DNA of 64,000 bases from Microbacterium sp. USTB-Y (GTDB lineage: Bacteria; Actinomycetota; Actinomycetes; Actinomycetales; Microbacteriaceae): the NCBI RefSeq assembly GCF_023703415.1, contig NZ_JAGMTU010000005.1, positions 372,001 through 436,000 on the forward strand, read 5' to 3'. Within the stretch, counting starts at the first letter, position 1. Each line of letters opens with the position of its first letter. The translations under genes and the position numbers were made by a program. The notes beneath the pieces are model-generated. The model searched no databases and had not been told where the DNA came from. It was given only the letters and a program-made list of their open reading frames with translations. Shown here in pieces: positions 16,761 to 25,089 of this stretch.

Positions 16761-18362
16761 GTGACCTCCTCCGCTGTCGGCACCGCCTCGGAGCGGTCCC
16801 TCCCCGCCTCGGCGCGGGTGACGGCCGATCCGCGGCGGCTCGGACTGTGGGCCGGGCTCCTGGGGCTGTTCGGGGTCGCGGCCAGCGCCGCCGGATCCTG
16901 GATCCCCTCGCTCTGGGGCGACGAGGCGGCGAGCCTCATGTCGGCGACGCGTCCGCTGTCCTCGCTCTGGCACATGCTGAGCTACGTCGACGCCGTGCAC
17001 GGGCTGTACTACGTCGGACTGCACGCGTGGATCGACGTGTTCGGACCGAGCGCGTTCTCGATCCGCTTCCCGTCGGCGCTCGCGATCGGCGTGTGCACCG
17101 CGGCCGTGGTGTGGCTGTGCGGGCGGTTCGAGCGGACCTGGTTCGCCGTCGTCGCCGGGGTGTTCACCGCGCTCGAGCCCCGCCTGATCTTCGCGGGGGA
17201 GGAAGCGCGCTCCTACGCGATCGGGGCGGCGTTCGCGGCCGTCCTGCTCGTGCTCCTCGTCGAGATCGCGCGGCGGCCCGGCCGGGCGGTGTGGTGGTGG
17301 GTCGGCTACGCGGCGGTGCTCACGGTCGCGGTCTGGACCTTCCTCTATTTCGCGCTCATGGTGTTCGCCGCCCTCGCGGTCGTGCTGCTGTCGCCCGAAC
17401 TGCGACGACGCTGGCGAGCATGGGCTCTGAGCACCGGGATCGCCCTCCTGCTGTGCACGCCCCTGGCGTGGTTCGGCTTCCTGCAGCGCCGGCAGATCGC
17501 CTTCCTCGCGGTGCGTGAGTCGGTCACCCCCGAGGTGGTGCTGAAGAACATGTGGTTCCAGGAGTGGTGGTTCACCGCGATCGCCTGGGCCCTCATCCTC
17601 GTCGCCGTGGTCGTGTTCGTCCGCGAGGTCGTGCTCATCCGGCGCGGTGGCGGCCGGCTGTGGCGCACCCCCGGGGTGCGCCTCGAGGTGGTGGCGCTGA
17701 GCTGGATGATCGTGCCGATGGGGCTGCTGCTCGCGGTCACCCCGTTCATGGCGGTCTACACCGCCCGCTACGGAACGTTCTCGGCGCCCGGGGTGGCGAT
17801 CGTGATGGCGCTCGGGGTGCGTGCACTGGCCCGGATCGGCGATCGATCCGGCGGCGGGGCGGGCGCGCGGGGGTGGGCCGGCTCGCGGCGCGGGGCGTGG
17901 TTCGCAGGGATCGCGATCGCGGCGGTCGTGATCGCCGCCGTGCCGGTCGCGGTGCTGCAGCGCGGCCCCTATGCGAAGAACCAGTCGGACTGGAACGACA
18001 TCTCCGCCTTCATCAGCGCGAACGCCGAGCCGGGCGACGGGATCGTGTTCGACGACGGTGCCCGGCCGTCGCAGCGCACCCGCCTGGCGAAGGCGACGGA
18101 TCCCGCCGCGTTCCGCAACACCGCCGATCTGCTGCTGAAGACGCCGTATCAGAAGTCGTACACCTGGTACGACCAGACCTACGGGATCCCCCGCGCGGCG
18201 GGCATGGGGCGCTTCGACGGGGTCGAGCGGGTGTGGGTGGTCGAACTGCGCTTCGACGGCGTCGTGGACTCCTGGGGGCTCAGCGACCTGCGCGAGCTCG
18301 GCTACCGCGAGACCGCGCGCCACGACGGCGCCGGGAGCGTGATCCTGCTCTACGAGCGCTGA
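16761..18362 (+). CDS. GT-C fold membrane glycosyltransferase (GT39/ArnT-like)
   Basis: 533-aa multi-spanning membrane protein that should transfer a sugar from a lipid-phosphate donor. After the first helix comes SWIPSLWGDEAASLMSA; the acidic pair DE in the first extracytoplasmic loop is the catalytic/metal motif of GT-C enzymes. About ten further helices reach residue 400, and a soluble C-terminal domain (about 410-533) contains GDGIVFDDG. Start chosen at GTG 16761 from the -10 box TACCCT six bases upstream. The neighbouring teichoic-type transferase suggests a cell-envelope role. A paralogue lies at 31558-33030. Confidence 0.83.
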   Translation: MTSSAVGTASERSLPASARVTADPRRLGLWAGLLGLFGVAASAAGSWIPSLWGDEAASLMSATRPLSSLWHMLSYVDAVHGLYYVGLHAWIDVFGPSAFSIRFPSALAIGVCTAAVVWLCGRFERTWFAVVAGVFTALEPRLIFAGEEARSYAIGAAFAAVLLVLLVEIARRPGRAVWWWVGYAAVLTVAVWTFLYFALMVFAALAVVLLSPELRRRWRAWALSTGIALLLCTPLAWFGFLQRRQIAFLAVRESVTPEVVLKNMWFQEWWFTAIAWALILVAVVVFVREVVLIRRGGGRLWRTPGVRLEVVALSWMIVPMGLLLAVTPFMAVYTARYGTFSAPGVAIVMALGVRALARIGDRSGGGAGARGWAGSRRGAWFAGIAIAAVVIAAVPVAVLQRGPYAKNQSDWNDISAFISANAEPGDGIVFDDGARPSQRTRLAKATDPAAFRNTADLLLKTPYQKSYTWYDQTYGIPRAAGMGRFDGVERVWVVELRFDGVVDSWGLSDLRELGYRETARHDGAGSVILLYER

Positions 18363-18381
18363 GGATCGGACCCGCGACAGG

Positions 18382-18534
18382 GGTCGTCGAGCGATCACGG
18401 GGGGAGGCAGCGCGAGACGAGACGTGGTGCCCTTGCGGGAGCACCGCGTTTCGTCTCGGTCGGCTGCGCCGTCCTCGCTCAACGAACCCGAGGGAGTGGG
18501 CGGCTGTGCCGTCCTCGCTCAACGAACCCGAGGG
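18382..18534. repeat. Palindromic element family 1, expanded copy with 40-bp tandem duplication
   Basis: GGTCGTCGAGCGA begins the element. Inner arms around 18414-18457 (GAGACGAGACGTGGTGC and GCACCGCGTTTCGTCTC, 15 of 17 matching) follow. The outer right arm is duplicated: 34 bp starting CGGCTGCGCCGTCCTCGC at 18461-18494 recurs at 18501-18534 with one change. It occupies the convergent gap between the GT-C and amidohydrolase genes. Confidence 0.88.
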
Positions 18535-18544
18535 GCGGGGATCC

Positions 18545-20197
18545 TCAGCGAGCTCCCGGGCCTGCGGCGAGGACGGCGGCGTGCTCGCGGCCGCGCACGA
18601 TCGTGGTGCGCACCCGCGCGGTGAGGAAGACCTCGGGGCCCTCGCGGAACGGATCCGCGTCGAGCACCACGAAGTCGGCGGACGCCCCCGTGCGGAGCAC
18701 GCCCAGCTCGTCCTCCCAGTGCGAGGCGTAGGCGGCGTCGCGGGTGGCGCGGCGCACCGCGTCGGCGATCGCCATCGCATTGCCGGGGACGTTCGCCGGA
18801 AGGTCCGGGTCGAACGCCGAGCGCCGCGTGGTCGCGATGAACAGGTTCGGCAGCGGGTCGAACGGCGCCGTCGGGGCGTCGGTGCCGAGCGCGAGTGTCG
18901 CGCCCGCCTCGGCGAACTCGGCCCACGGGTAGCCGCGCTCGACGCGGTCGTCGCCGAGCATCGCGCGCCAGTTGTCCTGGATCGCCGGATCGCAGTGCAC
19001 GGGCTGCATCGAGGCGATGACGCCGAGGCGGGCCAGGCGCAGCGGGGTCGCGTGGTCCACGGTCTCCAGGTGCTCGATCCGGTGCCGGCGGCCGGCGCGG
19101 GGGCCGTTCGTCGCGACCGCGGCCTCGAGGGCGTCGAGCGCGAGGGCCGAGGCGGCATCGCCGATGGCGTGCATCGCGATCTGGAGGCCGGCCGCATCGG
19201 CGCGCGTGACCACGGCGGTCAGCGACGGGAGGTCCCAGAGCGCGTCGGGCTGGGAGCCGTCGGCGAACGGCGCACGCATGGCCGCGGTGCAGCTGTCGAT
19301 CACGCCGTCGACGAACAGCTTGATGCCGGCGATGCGGAGGCCGGGGCCGGAGTGCTCCCGGTGCAGGGCGATCGCCCGGTCGACCGCGGCGGCGTCGCCC
19401 TCGGCGGTCGCCGTGCGGTACACGGCCCAGTGCGCCGCGACGTGCATCGGCAGCACGCCGCCGCGCCGCTCCTGCACGGCGAGCATCGCGCGCAGGTCCG
19501 GCTCGCTCAGCGCCATGTCGACCGCGGCGGTGACGCCGGCGTCGAGGTAGGTGCGCAGGGCGGCCTCGAACTGCGCCTCCCGGTCGGCGTCGCGCGTGAG
19601 GGCGTCCAGCCGCACGCGCAGGAACGCGAACACCGCGTTCTCCAGCAGCATTCCGGTGGCCCGGCCGTCCGCATCGCGCTGGATCGTGCCGCCGATCGGA
19701 TCCGGGGTCGTGTCGTCGATGCCCAGCTCCGCCAGCGCCGCGGAGTTCAGCCAGGCGGAGTGGTTGTCGTTCGCATTCAGGTAGACGGGGCGGTCGGCGA
19801 CCACGGCGTCGATCATGTCGCGGTGCGGTGTGCGGCCGCCCAGGCTGGAGAACAGCCAGCTGCGGCCGAGGAGCCGCGGCGCATCCGGGTCGGTGGCCGC
19901 CGCAGCGGCGATGCGCGCCTGGATCTCGGCGAGGTCGGGGGCGTCGTGCAGGTCCACCTGCTCGAGAGACTCGCCCAGCCCGATGAGGTGCGTGTGCGCG
20001 TCGACGATGCCGGGGATCACGAGCGCCCCGTCGAGGTCGACGACGTCGTCCGCGGCGAAGGCGTCGGCGGCGGCGGTGTCCCCGACGAAGAGGATCCGGC
20101 CGTCCTCGACGATGAGCGACTGCGCCCACGGCCGGGTGTCGGAGGTGAAGATCGCCCCACCCCGGTAGTGGGTGGTGCGGGTCTCGTGCGAAGTCAT
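18545..20197 (-). CDS. Amidohydrolase family protein (YtcJ-like, amidohydrolase 3)
   Basis: 550-aa metal-dependent hydrolase. N-terminal beta-sandwich (GGAIFTSD...LIVEDGRILFVGD), then IPGIVDAHTHLIGLGES with the HxH metal motif, further conserved segments AMHAIGDAA and RHRIEHLE, and the late LALGTDAPTAPFDPL bearing the catalytic Asp. YtcJ-type members act on N-substituted amides or formamides; the substrate is unknown. ATG 20197 follows AGGAT. It ends a two-gene operon behind an NCS1 permease, so the permease probably imports the substrate, such as a nucleobase or hydantoin-like ring. Confidence 0.85.
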   Translation of the reverse strand: MTSHETRTTHYRGGAIFTSDTRPWAQSLIVEDGRILFVGDTAAADAFAADDVVDLDGALVIPGIVDAHTHLIGLGESLEQVDLHDAPDLAEIQARIAAAAATDPDAPRLLGRSWLFSSLGGRTPHRDMIDAVVADRPVYLNANDNHSAWLNSAALAELGIDDTTPDPIGGTIQRDADGRATGMLLENAVFAFLRVRLDALTRDADREAQFEAALRTYLDAGVTAAVDMALSEPDLRAMLAVQERRGGVLPMHVAAHWAVYRTATAEGDAAAVDRAIALHREHSGPGLRIAGIKLFVDGVIDSCTAAMRAPFADGSQPDALWDLPSLTAVVTRADAAGLQIAMHAIGDAASALALDALEAAVATNGPRAGRRHRIEHLETVDHATPLRLARLGVIASMQPVHCDPAIQDNWRAMLGDDRVERGYPWAEFAEAGATLALGTDAPTAPFDPLPNLFIATTRRSAFDPDLPANVPGNAMAIADAVRRATRDAAYASHWEDELGVLRTGASADFVVLDADPFREGPEVFLTARVRTTIVRGREHAAVLAAGPGAR

Positions 20198-20225
20198 CAG
20201 TCCGGATCCTTTGTCGTGCGGGTGG

Positions 20226-21674
20226 TCAGAGCGAGGCCTGGGAGCGGGGCGACCGGCGCACCAGCAGCAGGTAGAAGACGAACGGCACGAGCAGTCCGAC
20301 CGGCACCGAGAGGTCGATGCCGCCGAGCGCCGCGGCGATCGGGCCGGTGAAGACCAGGGTCGCGCTGCACATCAGCGAGGCGCCGATGCCGACGAGCACC
20401 GCGACCGCGCCCGGGATGTGCACGCCGCCGGTGAACCAGAACCGGCTGCCCCGGCTGTCGTCGGCGAGGGCCGCCCCGTCGTAGCGGTTGCGCCGCCACA
20501 GCATGTCGGCGAGGTAGACCCCCATCACCGGGGCGAGTACGGTCACCGCGAGCTGCAGGGCGCTCGAGACGCTGTCGAGGAAGTTCCACACCAGCAGCGC
20601 GAACAGGGTCATCAGCACGCCGACCGTGCCGTCCAGCAGCACCGTGCGCGAGCGCGGCAGGCGGATGCCGACCGCCTGCAGGGCGAGGCCCGAGCTGTAG
20701 GCGGTCATCGCGTTGTTGGCGATGGTGCCGACGATCACCGAGATGAGGAAGATCGGAGCGAACCAGCCGGGCAGGAACTTCTCCAGTCCCGCCTCCGGAT
20801 CCGACATGTCCACCGAGCTCGCCGCGAGCACGCCGACGAAGGTCGCGAGGACTCCGGGGATCACCATGCCCAGCGTGGTCCACAGTGCGACGTCGCGCAC
20901 GCGCGTGGCGGCGGGCAGGTAGCGGGCGAAGTCGGCGCTGTTCGTGTAGGACAGCGGGCCGGACGCGACCAGTGCGATCCCGGCGGCCATCATCGCGACC
21001 AGCTCGAGCCCGTGCAGCGGGTGCGCGGGGGCGTAGTTCCACTGCGCGCCGCCGACGACGAACACCGCCATGCCGGCGAAGATCACCGCGAGCAGGATCG
21101 CGAGCGGCTGGTACAGGCGCATGATCAGGCGGTGGCCGTACACGCTGATCACCATGGTCGCCGCGGCGATCACGATGGCGCTGATCGCGATGGTCCACCC
21201 GTTCGATGCGACGCCGAGCCGGCCGAGCAGGCCGACCGCGACGGTCGTGGCGGCGGCCCAGTTGATCGCGAGGTAGCACACGCTGATCAGCCAGCCGGCG
21301 ATCGCGACGTTGAACCGGTTGCCGGTGATGCCGTACATCGCCCGCGTGATGATCTCGCTCGGGGTTCCGGCGGCGGGCCCGGATCCGGCGACGATGCCGG
21401 TGATGACGGAGAACAGGTTGCCGATCACGATCACCAGCAGCGCCTGCCACAGGTTCAGGCCGAGCAGCACGAGGGTCACGCCGATCACGACCGCGAGGAA
21501 GTTGACGTTGGGGGCCGCCCACACCGCGAAGAGGTCGCGGGCGCGTCCGTGCCGTTCGGCGTTCGGGATGTAGTCGATGCCGTGCGTCTCGACGCGCGTG
21601 GCGCTGTCGGTGGGGACGGGGTGCGTGAGGGCGGGGGACGGGGCCGCGGTCTCGGGGGGTGTCGTCTGCGACAT
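20226..21674 (-). CDS. NCS1 family permease (cytosine/purine/allantoin/hydantoin type)
   Basis: 482-aa secondary transporter with about twelve helices. NCS1 features include the polar N-terminus before TM1 (RARDLFAVWAAPNVNFLAVVIG), the glycine-rich SGPAAGTPSEIITRAMYG and the SADFARYLP stretch after TM6. Start set at ATG 21674 because GGAGG lies five bases upstream. First gene of the amidohydrolase operon, divergent from a LacI regulator with a shared operator between them. Substrate undetermined. Confidence 0.85.
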   Translation of the reverse strand: MSQTTPPETAAPSPALTHPVPTDSATRVETHGIDYIPNAERHGRARDLFAVWAAPNVNFLAVVIGVTLVLLGLNLWQALLVIVIGNLFSVITGIVAGSGPAAGTPSEIITRAMYGITGNRFNVAIAGWLISVCYLAINWAAATTVAVGLLGRLGVASNGWTIAISAIVIAAATMVISVYGHRLIMRLYQPLAILLAVIFAGMAVFVVGGAQWNYAPAHPLHGLELVAMMAAGIALVASGPLSYTNSADFARYLPAATRVRDVALWTTLGMVIPGVLATFVGVLAASSVDMSDPEAGLEKFLPGWFAPIFLISVIVGTIANNAMTAYSSGLALQAVGIRLPRSRTVLLDGTVGVLMTLFALLVWNFLDSVSSALQLAVTVLAPVMGVYLADMLWRRNRYDGAALADDSRGSRFWFTGGVHIPGAVAVLVGIGASLMCSATLVFTGPIAAALGGIDLSVPVGLLVPFVFYLLLVRRSPRSQASL

Positions 21675-21742
21675 GGATCCTCCAGGGCGAAAGGTCGGGT
21701 GCGCGACGTCCTTGTTCGCGCTCGACACGCAACGCTAAAGAG

Positions 21743-21756
21743 CCAAAACGATTTGG
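21743..21756. promoter_or_regulatory. LacI-type operator between permease and regulator
   Basis: CCAAAACGATTTGG is a 14-bp palindrome with the CpG centre of LacI/GalR sites (12 of 14 positions symmetric). It lies 69 bp before the permease ATG and 32 bp before the LacI ATG, suiting control of both directions. Confidence 0.7.
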
Positions 21757-21775
21757 GCAAGGAGATTCCGGGATC

Positions 21776-21781
21776 TATCAT
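21776..21781 (+). promoter_or_regulatory. -10 box, leaderless promoter of the LacI gene
   Basis: TATCAT, six bases (CGCGGC), then ATG 21788. The operator centre is about 30 bp upstream, near the -35 position. Confidence 0.6.
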
Positions 21782-21787
21782 CGCGGC

Positions 21788-22798
21788 ATGCGCAGACAGC
21801 GATCGACGATCCGCGATGTGGCCCGCAAGGCGGGCGTCTCCGTCACCACGGTGTCGCACACGTTCTCCGGCAACGGCGTCGTGAACGAGGCGACGCAGGC
21901 CCGCGTCCGCGCGGCCGCGACCGAGCTCAGCTACCACCCCGACGTCGTGGCGAGCGGCCTGCGCCGCAGCCGGCTCGGCGTGATCGGCCTCGTGCTGCGC
22001 CCCGCGGTGGGCGCGGAGCCGCAGCAGATCCAGGACGTCGACTACTTCCCGCGGTTCGCGGGAGCGGCCGCGCTGGCCTCGCTCGGACAGGGCTATGCGC
22101 TCATGCTCGTCGCCGACCCGACCGTGCCGCACGCGCCGACCACGGCCTGGGCGTGCGACGGCATCATCGTGACCGACCCCGTCGTCGACGACCCGCTCGT
22201 GGCGGCGCTGCGGGCCGGGGGCATGCCGTACACGCTGGTCGGGGCGGACCCCGAGGATCCGGACGATCCGCACGTCATCGACATCGCGACCGGGCCCATC
22301 ACGGATCGGGTGCTGGATCACCTGGCCGCCGCCGGCGCGACGCGCATCGCGCTGGTCCTGGGCACGGATCCGATCGAGTGGAACGCGGCGACCGAACGGC
22401 GCTACCGCGAGCGCACCCCGCCCGCGGACCAGCTGGTGCGCCACGTGCCGGAGCGCTCCGACCCGTCGGAGGGCGCGGCCGCGGCCGACGAGCTGCTCGC
22501 CCTGCCCGAGCCGCCCGACGGCGTGTACTGCATGACGAGCGACCATGCCCGCGCGCTCGTGGACCGGCTCGTCGCGCGGGGCGTGCGCGTCCCGGAGGAC
22601 GTGCGCGTCGTCTGCGGATCCGACGCCGACAGTCTGCGCAACTCCGTGCCCGAGATCACCGCCGTCGATCTGCAGCCGCAGGCTCTCGGCCGGCAGGCCG
22701 CGGCGGAGCTGCTGCGGCAGCTCGAGCCGGGGCTCGCGCTGGAGGTGCCGGAGCCCGAGCACGGGACCCTGGTCGAGCGGAGGTCGAGCCGGGGCTGA
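21788..22798 (+). CDS. LacI family transcriptional regulator
   Basis: 336-aa repressor. N-terminal HTH and hinge: TIRDVARKAGVSVTTVSHTFSGNGVVNEATQARVRAAATELSYH, with the hinge near residues 48-60. The rest is a periplasmic-binding-protein-like effector domain ending at VPEPEHGTLVERRSSRG. Divergent from the NCS1 permease/amidohydrolase operon with one palindromic operator in between, so it most likely represses that operon and itself. The effector is probably the transported or hydrolysed compound. Confidence 0.9.
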   Translation: MRRQRSTIRDVARKAGVSVTTVSHTFSGNGVVNEATQARVRAAATELSYHPDVVASGLRRSRLGVIGLVLRPAVGAEPQQIQDVDYFPRFAGAAALASLGQGYALMLVADPTVPHAPTTAWACDGIIVTDPVVDDPLVAALRAGGMPYTLVGADPEDPDDPHVIDIATGPITDRVLDHLAAAGATRIALVLGTDPIEWNAATERRYRERTPPADQLVRHVPERSDPSEGAAAADELLALPEPPDGVYCMTSDHARALVDRLVARGVRVPEDVRVVCGSDADSLRNSVPEITAVDLQPQALGRQAAAELLRQLEPGLALEVPEPEHGTLVERRSSRG

Positions 22799-22814
22799 GA
22801 GCCCGCGCCCGGGG

Positions 22815-24308
22815 CTACCGTTCCGGGAGGAAGCCCGTGAGGGCGTCGGCGAGTCCCGCGCCGTCGTCGCCCGCCCACGCGATGACCCCGTCCGGGCGCA
22901 CCAGCGCGAGCGAGGCCGGTGCGTCGGCGGTCGCGAACACCCGCACCCCGTCCCGAGCCGCGGATGCGGGCGCGGCGGCATCGGGTCGATGCGCGAGCAC
23001 GAAGGCGCCGTCGGCCGCGGCGTCGAAGTACGAGCCGGTCTCCCCGGGTGCGCCCGCCCAGTCGGCCGCGAACGAGCCGGCGAGCTCGCCCGGGACGCCG
23101 TATCCGACCAGCTCGCCGGAGAGCACGCGCACCATCTCGGTCGCGCCGTCGGGGGTGTCGATCAGGCGGCGCACCAGCCGGCCCGCGGCGCGGGAGCGCT
23201 CGTCCGTGCGCATCACGGCGACCTGCGCGCGGCTCCAGTCCAGGATGCGCTCGGCCTCCGGGCGGCGCTCGTGCTCGTAGTCCTCGAGGACGCGCTCCGG
23301 CAGGCGGCCGGCGATCACCCCGCCCAGACGCCACCCCAGGGCCGTGGCGTCGAGCATGCCCAGGGAGAGGCCCTGGCCGCCGAACGGCGGGTGCACGTGC
23401 GCGGCGTCGCCGGCGAGCAGGACGCGCCCCCGGCGGTAGTGATCGGCCGCGCGTGTGTTGTCCGTGAACCGGGTCGCGCTGAGCACCGCGGTGACCGTGA
23501 CGTCGACGCCGGTGACGGCGCGGATCGCCCGCGTGAGCTCCGCGGCGGTGATCTCTGCCGTGCGATCGGCCGGCGCCCCGTCGAACTCCGCCGTGAGGAT
23601 CAGGTTGTTCGGCATGCGCCGGAACACCCCTGTCGGCGTGAGGTGCCAGCCGAGCGGGACGTCATCGAGGCCGTCGCCGGCGACCAGGGCCTGATACCCG
23701 GTCATGACGCCGTCCAGCCCCGGGAAGCCGAAGCCCGCGCTCTTGCGCACCGTGCTGCGGCCCCCGTCGGCGCCGACGACCCATAGTGCCTCGAGGTCGC
23801 CGGCGTCGCTGTGCACGACGACGTGGTCGGCGTGCGGGGTCACCCCCGTCACGGTCACGCCCTGGCGCACCTCCACGCCGCGTTCCACGAGCCGCTCGCG
23901 CAGCACGGCCTGCACCTGCTGCTGGGCCACGAGGGCCGAGTCGGAGCTGCGGCCGAGCTCGTCCCAGCGCACCAGGTCGGGCCGCAGGGTCATCCCGGCC
24001 ACATGCCCCGCGAAGCGCGGCGGGGTGAACGGCGCGGGCTCCGGCTGCGGCGCGCCCGGAAGGCGCGGGCTGCGCGGGCCGAGGGGGGCCGTCGCCCGGG
24101 GGTCGTCCCCGGCGAAGGCGACGCCGCGACGCCGCAGCGCGTCGGCCGCCCGGGCGTTGAGGGACCCGGCCTTGATGGTGGGATCGACCGTCTCGAAGCG
24201 CTCCAGCACCAGCGGATCCGCGCCGGCGAGGGAGAGCTCGAGGGCGAGCATGAGGCCCACCGGTCCGCCTCCGACGACGATCGCGTCGTTCATTCCGTCC
24301 ATCCACAT
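22815..24308 (-). CDS. FAD-dependent monooxygenase (PheA/TfdB family)
   Basis: NAD(P)H-dependent aromatic hydroxylase of about 497 aa. FAD-binding GGGPVGLMLALE at the N-terminus; second FAD motif LLAGDAAHVHPPFGGQGLSLGM near residue 290; and a C-terminal thioredoxin-like domain (about 400-497) ending ALVRPDGVIAWAGDD, typical of phenol/aklavinone hydroxylases. I chose ATG 24308 (MWMDGMNDAIVVGGG) because AGAGGAG lies nine bases upstream; ATG 24293 is the alternative. Divergent from a TetR gene whose operator candidate lies in the gap. The substrate could be a phenolic compound or antibiotic. Confidence 0.88.
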   Translation of the reverse strand: MWMDGMNDAIVVGGGPVGLMLALELSLAGADPLVLERFETVDPTIKAGSLNARAADALRRRGVAFAGDDPRATAPLGPRSPRLPGAPQPEPAPFTPPRFAGHVAGMTLRPDLVRWDELGRSSDSALVAQQQVQAVLRERLVERGVEVRQGVTVTGVTPHADHVVVHSDAGDLEALWVVGADGGRSTVRKSAGFGFPGLDGVMTGYQALVAGDGLDDVPLGWHLTPTGVFRRMPNNLILTAEFDGAPADRTAEITAAELTRAIRAVTGVDVTVTAVLSATRFTDNTRAADHYRRGRVLLAGDAAHVHPPFGGQGLSLGMLDATALGWRLGGVIAGRLPERVLEDYEHERRPEAERILDWSRAQVAVMRTDERSRAAGRLVRRLIDTPDGATEMVRVLSGELVGYGVPGELAGSFAADWAGAPGETGSYFDAAADGAFVLAHRPDAAAPASAARDGVRVFATADAPASLALVRPDGVIAWAGDDGAGLADALTGFLPER

Positions 24309-24326
24309 GGTCCCGCTCCTCTTGAT

Positions 24327-24353
24327 TAGGTTGAACATAAAACTAGGTCGAAC
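24327..24353. promoter_or_regulatory. Candidate TetR operator between monooxygenase and regulator
   Basis: TAGGTTGAAC (24327-24336) and TAGGTCGAAC (24344-24353) are 17-bp-spaced near-identical direct repeats. The segment also reads as an imperfect inverted repeat GGTTGAAC...GTCGAACC. It is unusually AT-rich for this window and lies between the divergent starts, 11 bp before the TetR -10 box. Confidence 0.55.
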
Positions 24354-24363
24354 CCAATATTGC

Positions 24364-24369
24364 TAGACT
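24364..24369 (+). promoter_or_regulatory. -10 box, leaderless promoter of the TetR gene
   Basis: TAGACT, six bases (GGCCGC), then ATG 24376. Confidence 0.6.
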
Positions 24370-24375
24370 GGCCGC

Positions 24376-25068
24376 ATGACGTCAACCCCGGAAGTGCCGG
24401 ATCCGCGCCGCGCTGCGGACGAGGGCGGAATGAGCGCCAAGCAGCGTCGCCGCGAGCGCATCTCCGGCGCCGCGATGATGCTCTTCGCCGAGCGCGGCTT
24501 CGACGGGGTGTCGATCGCCGAGATCGCGGACGCCGCAGGAGTCTCGAAGATGACGGTGACCAATCACTTCCCGCTCAAGGAGGACCTGGTCTTCGACGAG
24601 TTCGACGGCGATGTGCGTCGAGTCGCCGGGGTCATCGCCGGCGTCTCGTCGGTCCTGGAGGCGGTGGACGCGATCGAGGGGTACTGCGTCGAGCGCGAGC
24701 GGACCGGCGGCACCGCGCGTGCACTCGCGACGGCCGATCCCGATGCGTGGCGGGGCTTCGCCGCCCTCGTGCTCGGCAGCAGGGCCCTCACCCTGCGGTT
24801 CCACGCACAGTACCTCGACGTCAGGGACGCGATCGACGCGGCGCTGCCGGAAGCGCTCCCCGAAGCGGAGGGCGCCGTCGTCGCGTGGATGCTCGCCGAG
24901 GCGGTGCACCTCGTGGACTGGTGGCCCTATGAGCAGGTCGCCCGCGGGGCGACCTCTCCGGCGATCCGCGCGGGCCGCGCCGAGGTGCGCGTTCGCGCGT
25001 TCGCGGCGCTCCGTGACGGGCTCGGCGCCGCGAGCGGGAGCGCCGCGGATCCCGTCCGTCCCCGGTGA
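24376..25068 (+). CDS. TetR/AcrR family regulator
   Basis: 230 aa. The N-terminal HTH spans about residues 20-65: RRERISGAAMMLFAERGFDGVSIAEIADAAGVSKMTVTNHFPLKEDLVFDEF, a textbook TetR_N sequence. The C-terminal domain is helical with no readable ligand signature. Divergent from the FAD monooxygenase, with repeated TAGGT(T/C)GAAC sites in the gap, so it probably represses that enzyme until an aromatic substrate binds. Leaderless-type start. Confidence 0.9.
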   Translation: MTSTPEVPDPRRAADEGGMSAKQRRRERISGAAMMLFAERGFDGVSIAEIADAAGVSKMTVTNHFPLKEDLVFDEFDGDVRRVAGVIAGVSSVLEAVDAIEGYCVERERTGGTARALATADPDAWRGFAALVLGSRALTLRFHAQYLDVRDAIDAALPEALPEAEGAVVAWMLAEAVHLVDWWPYEQVARGATSPAIRAGRAEVRVRAFAALRDGLGAASGSAADPVRPR

Positions 25069-25089
25069 GACGGATCCGCGGCGCCGCGC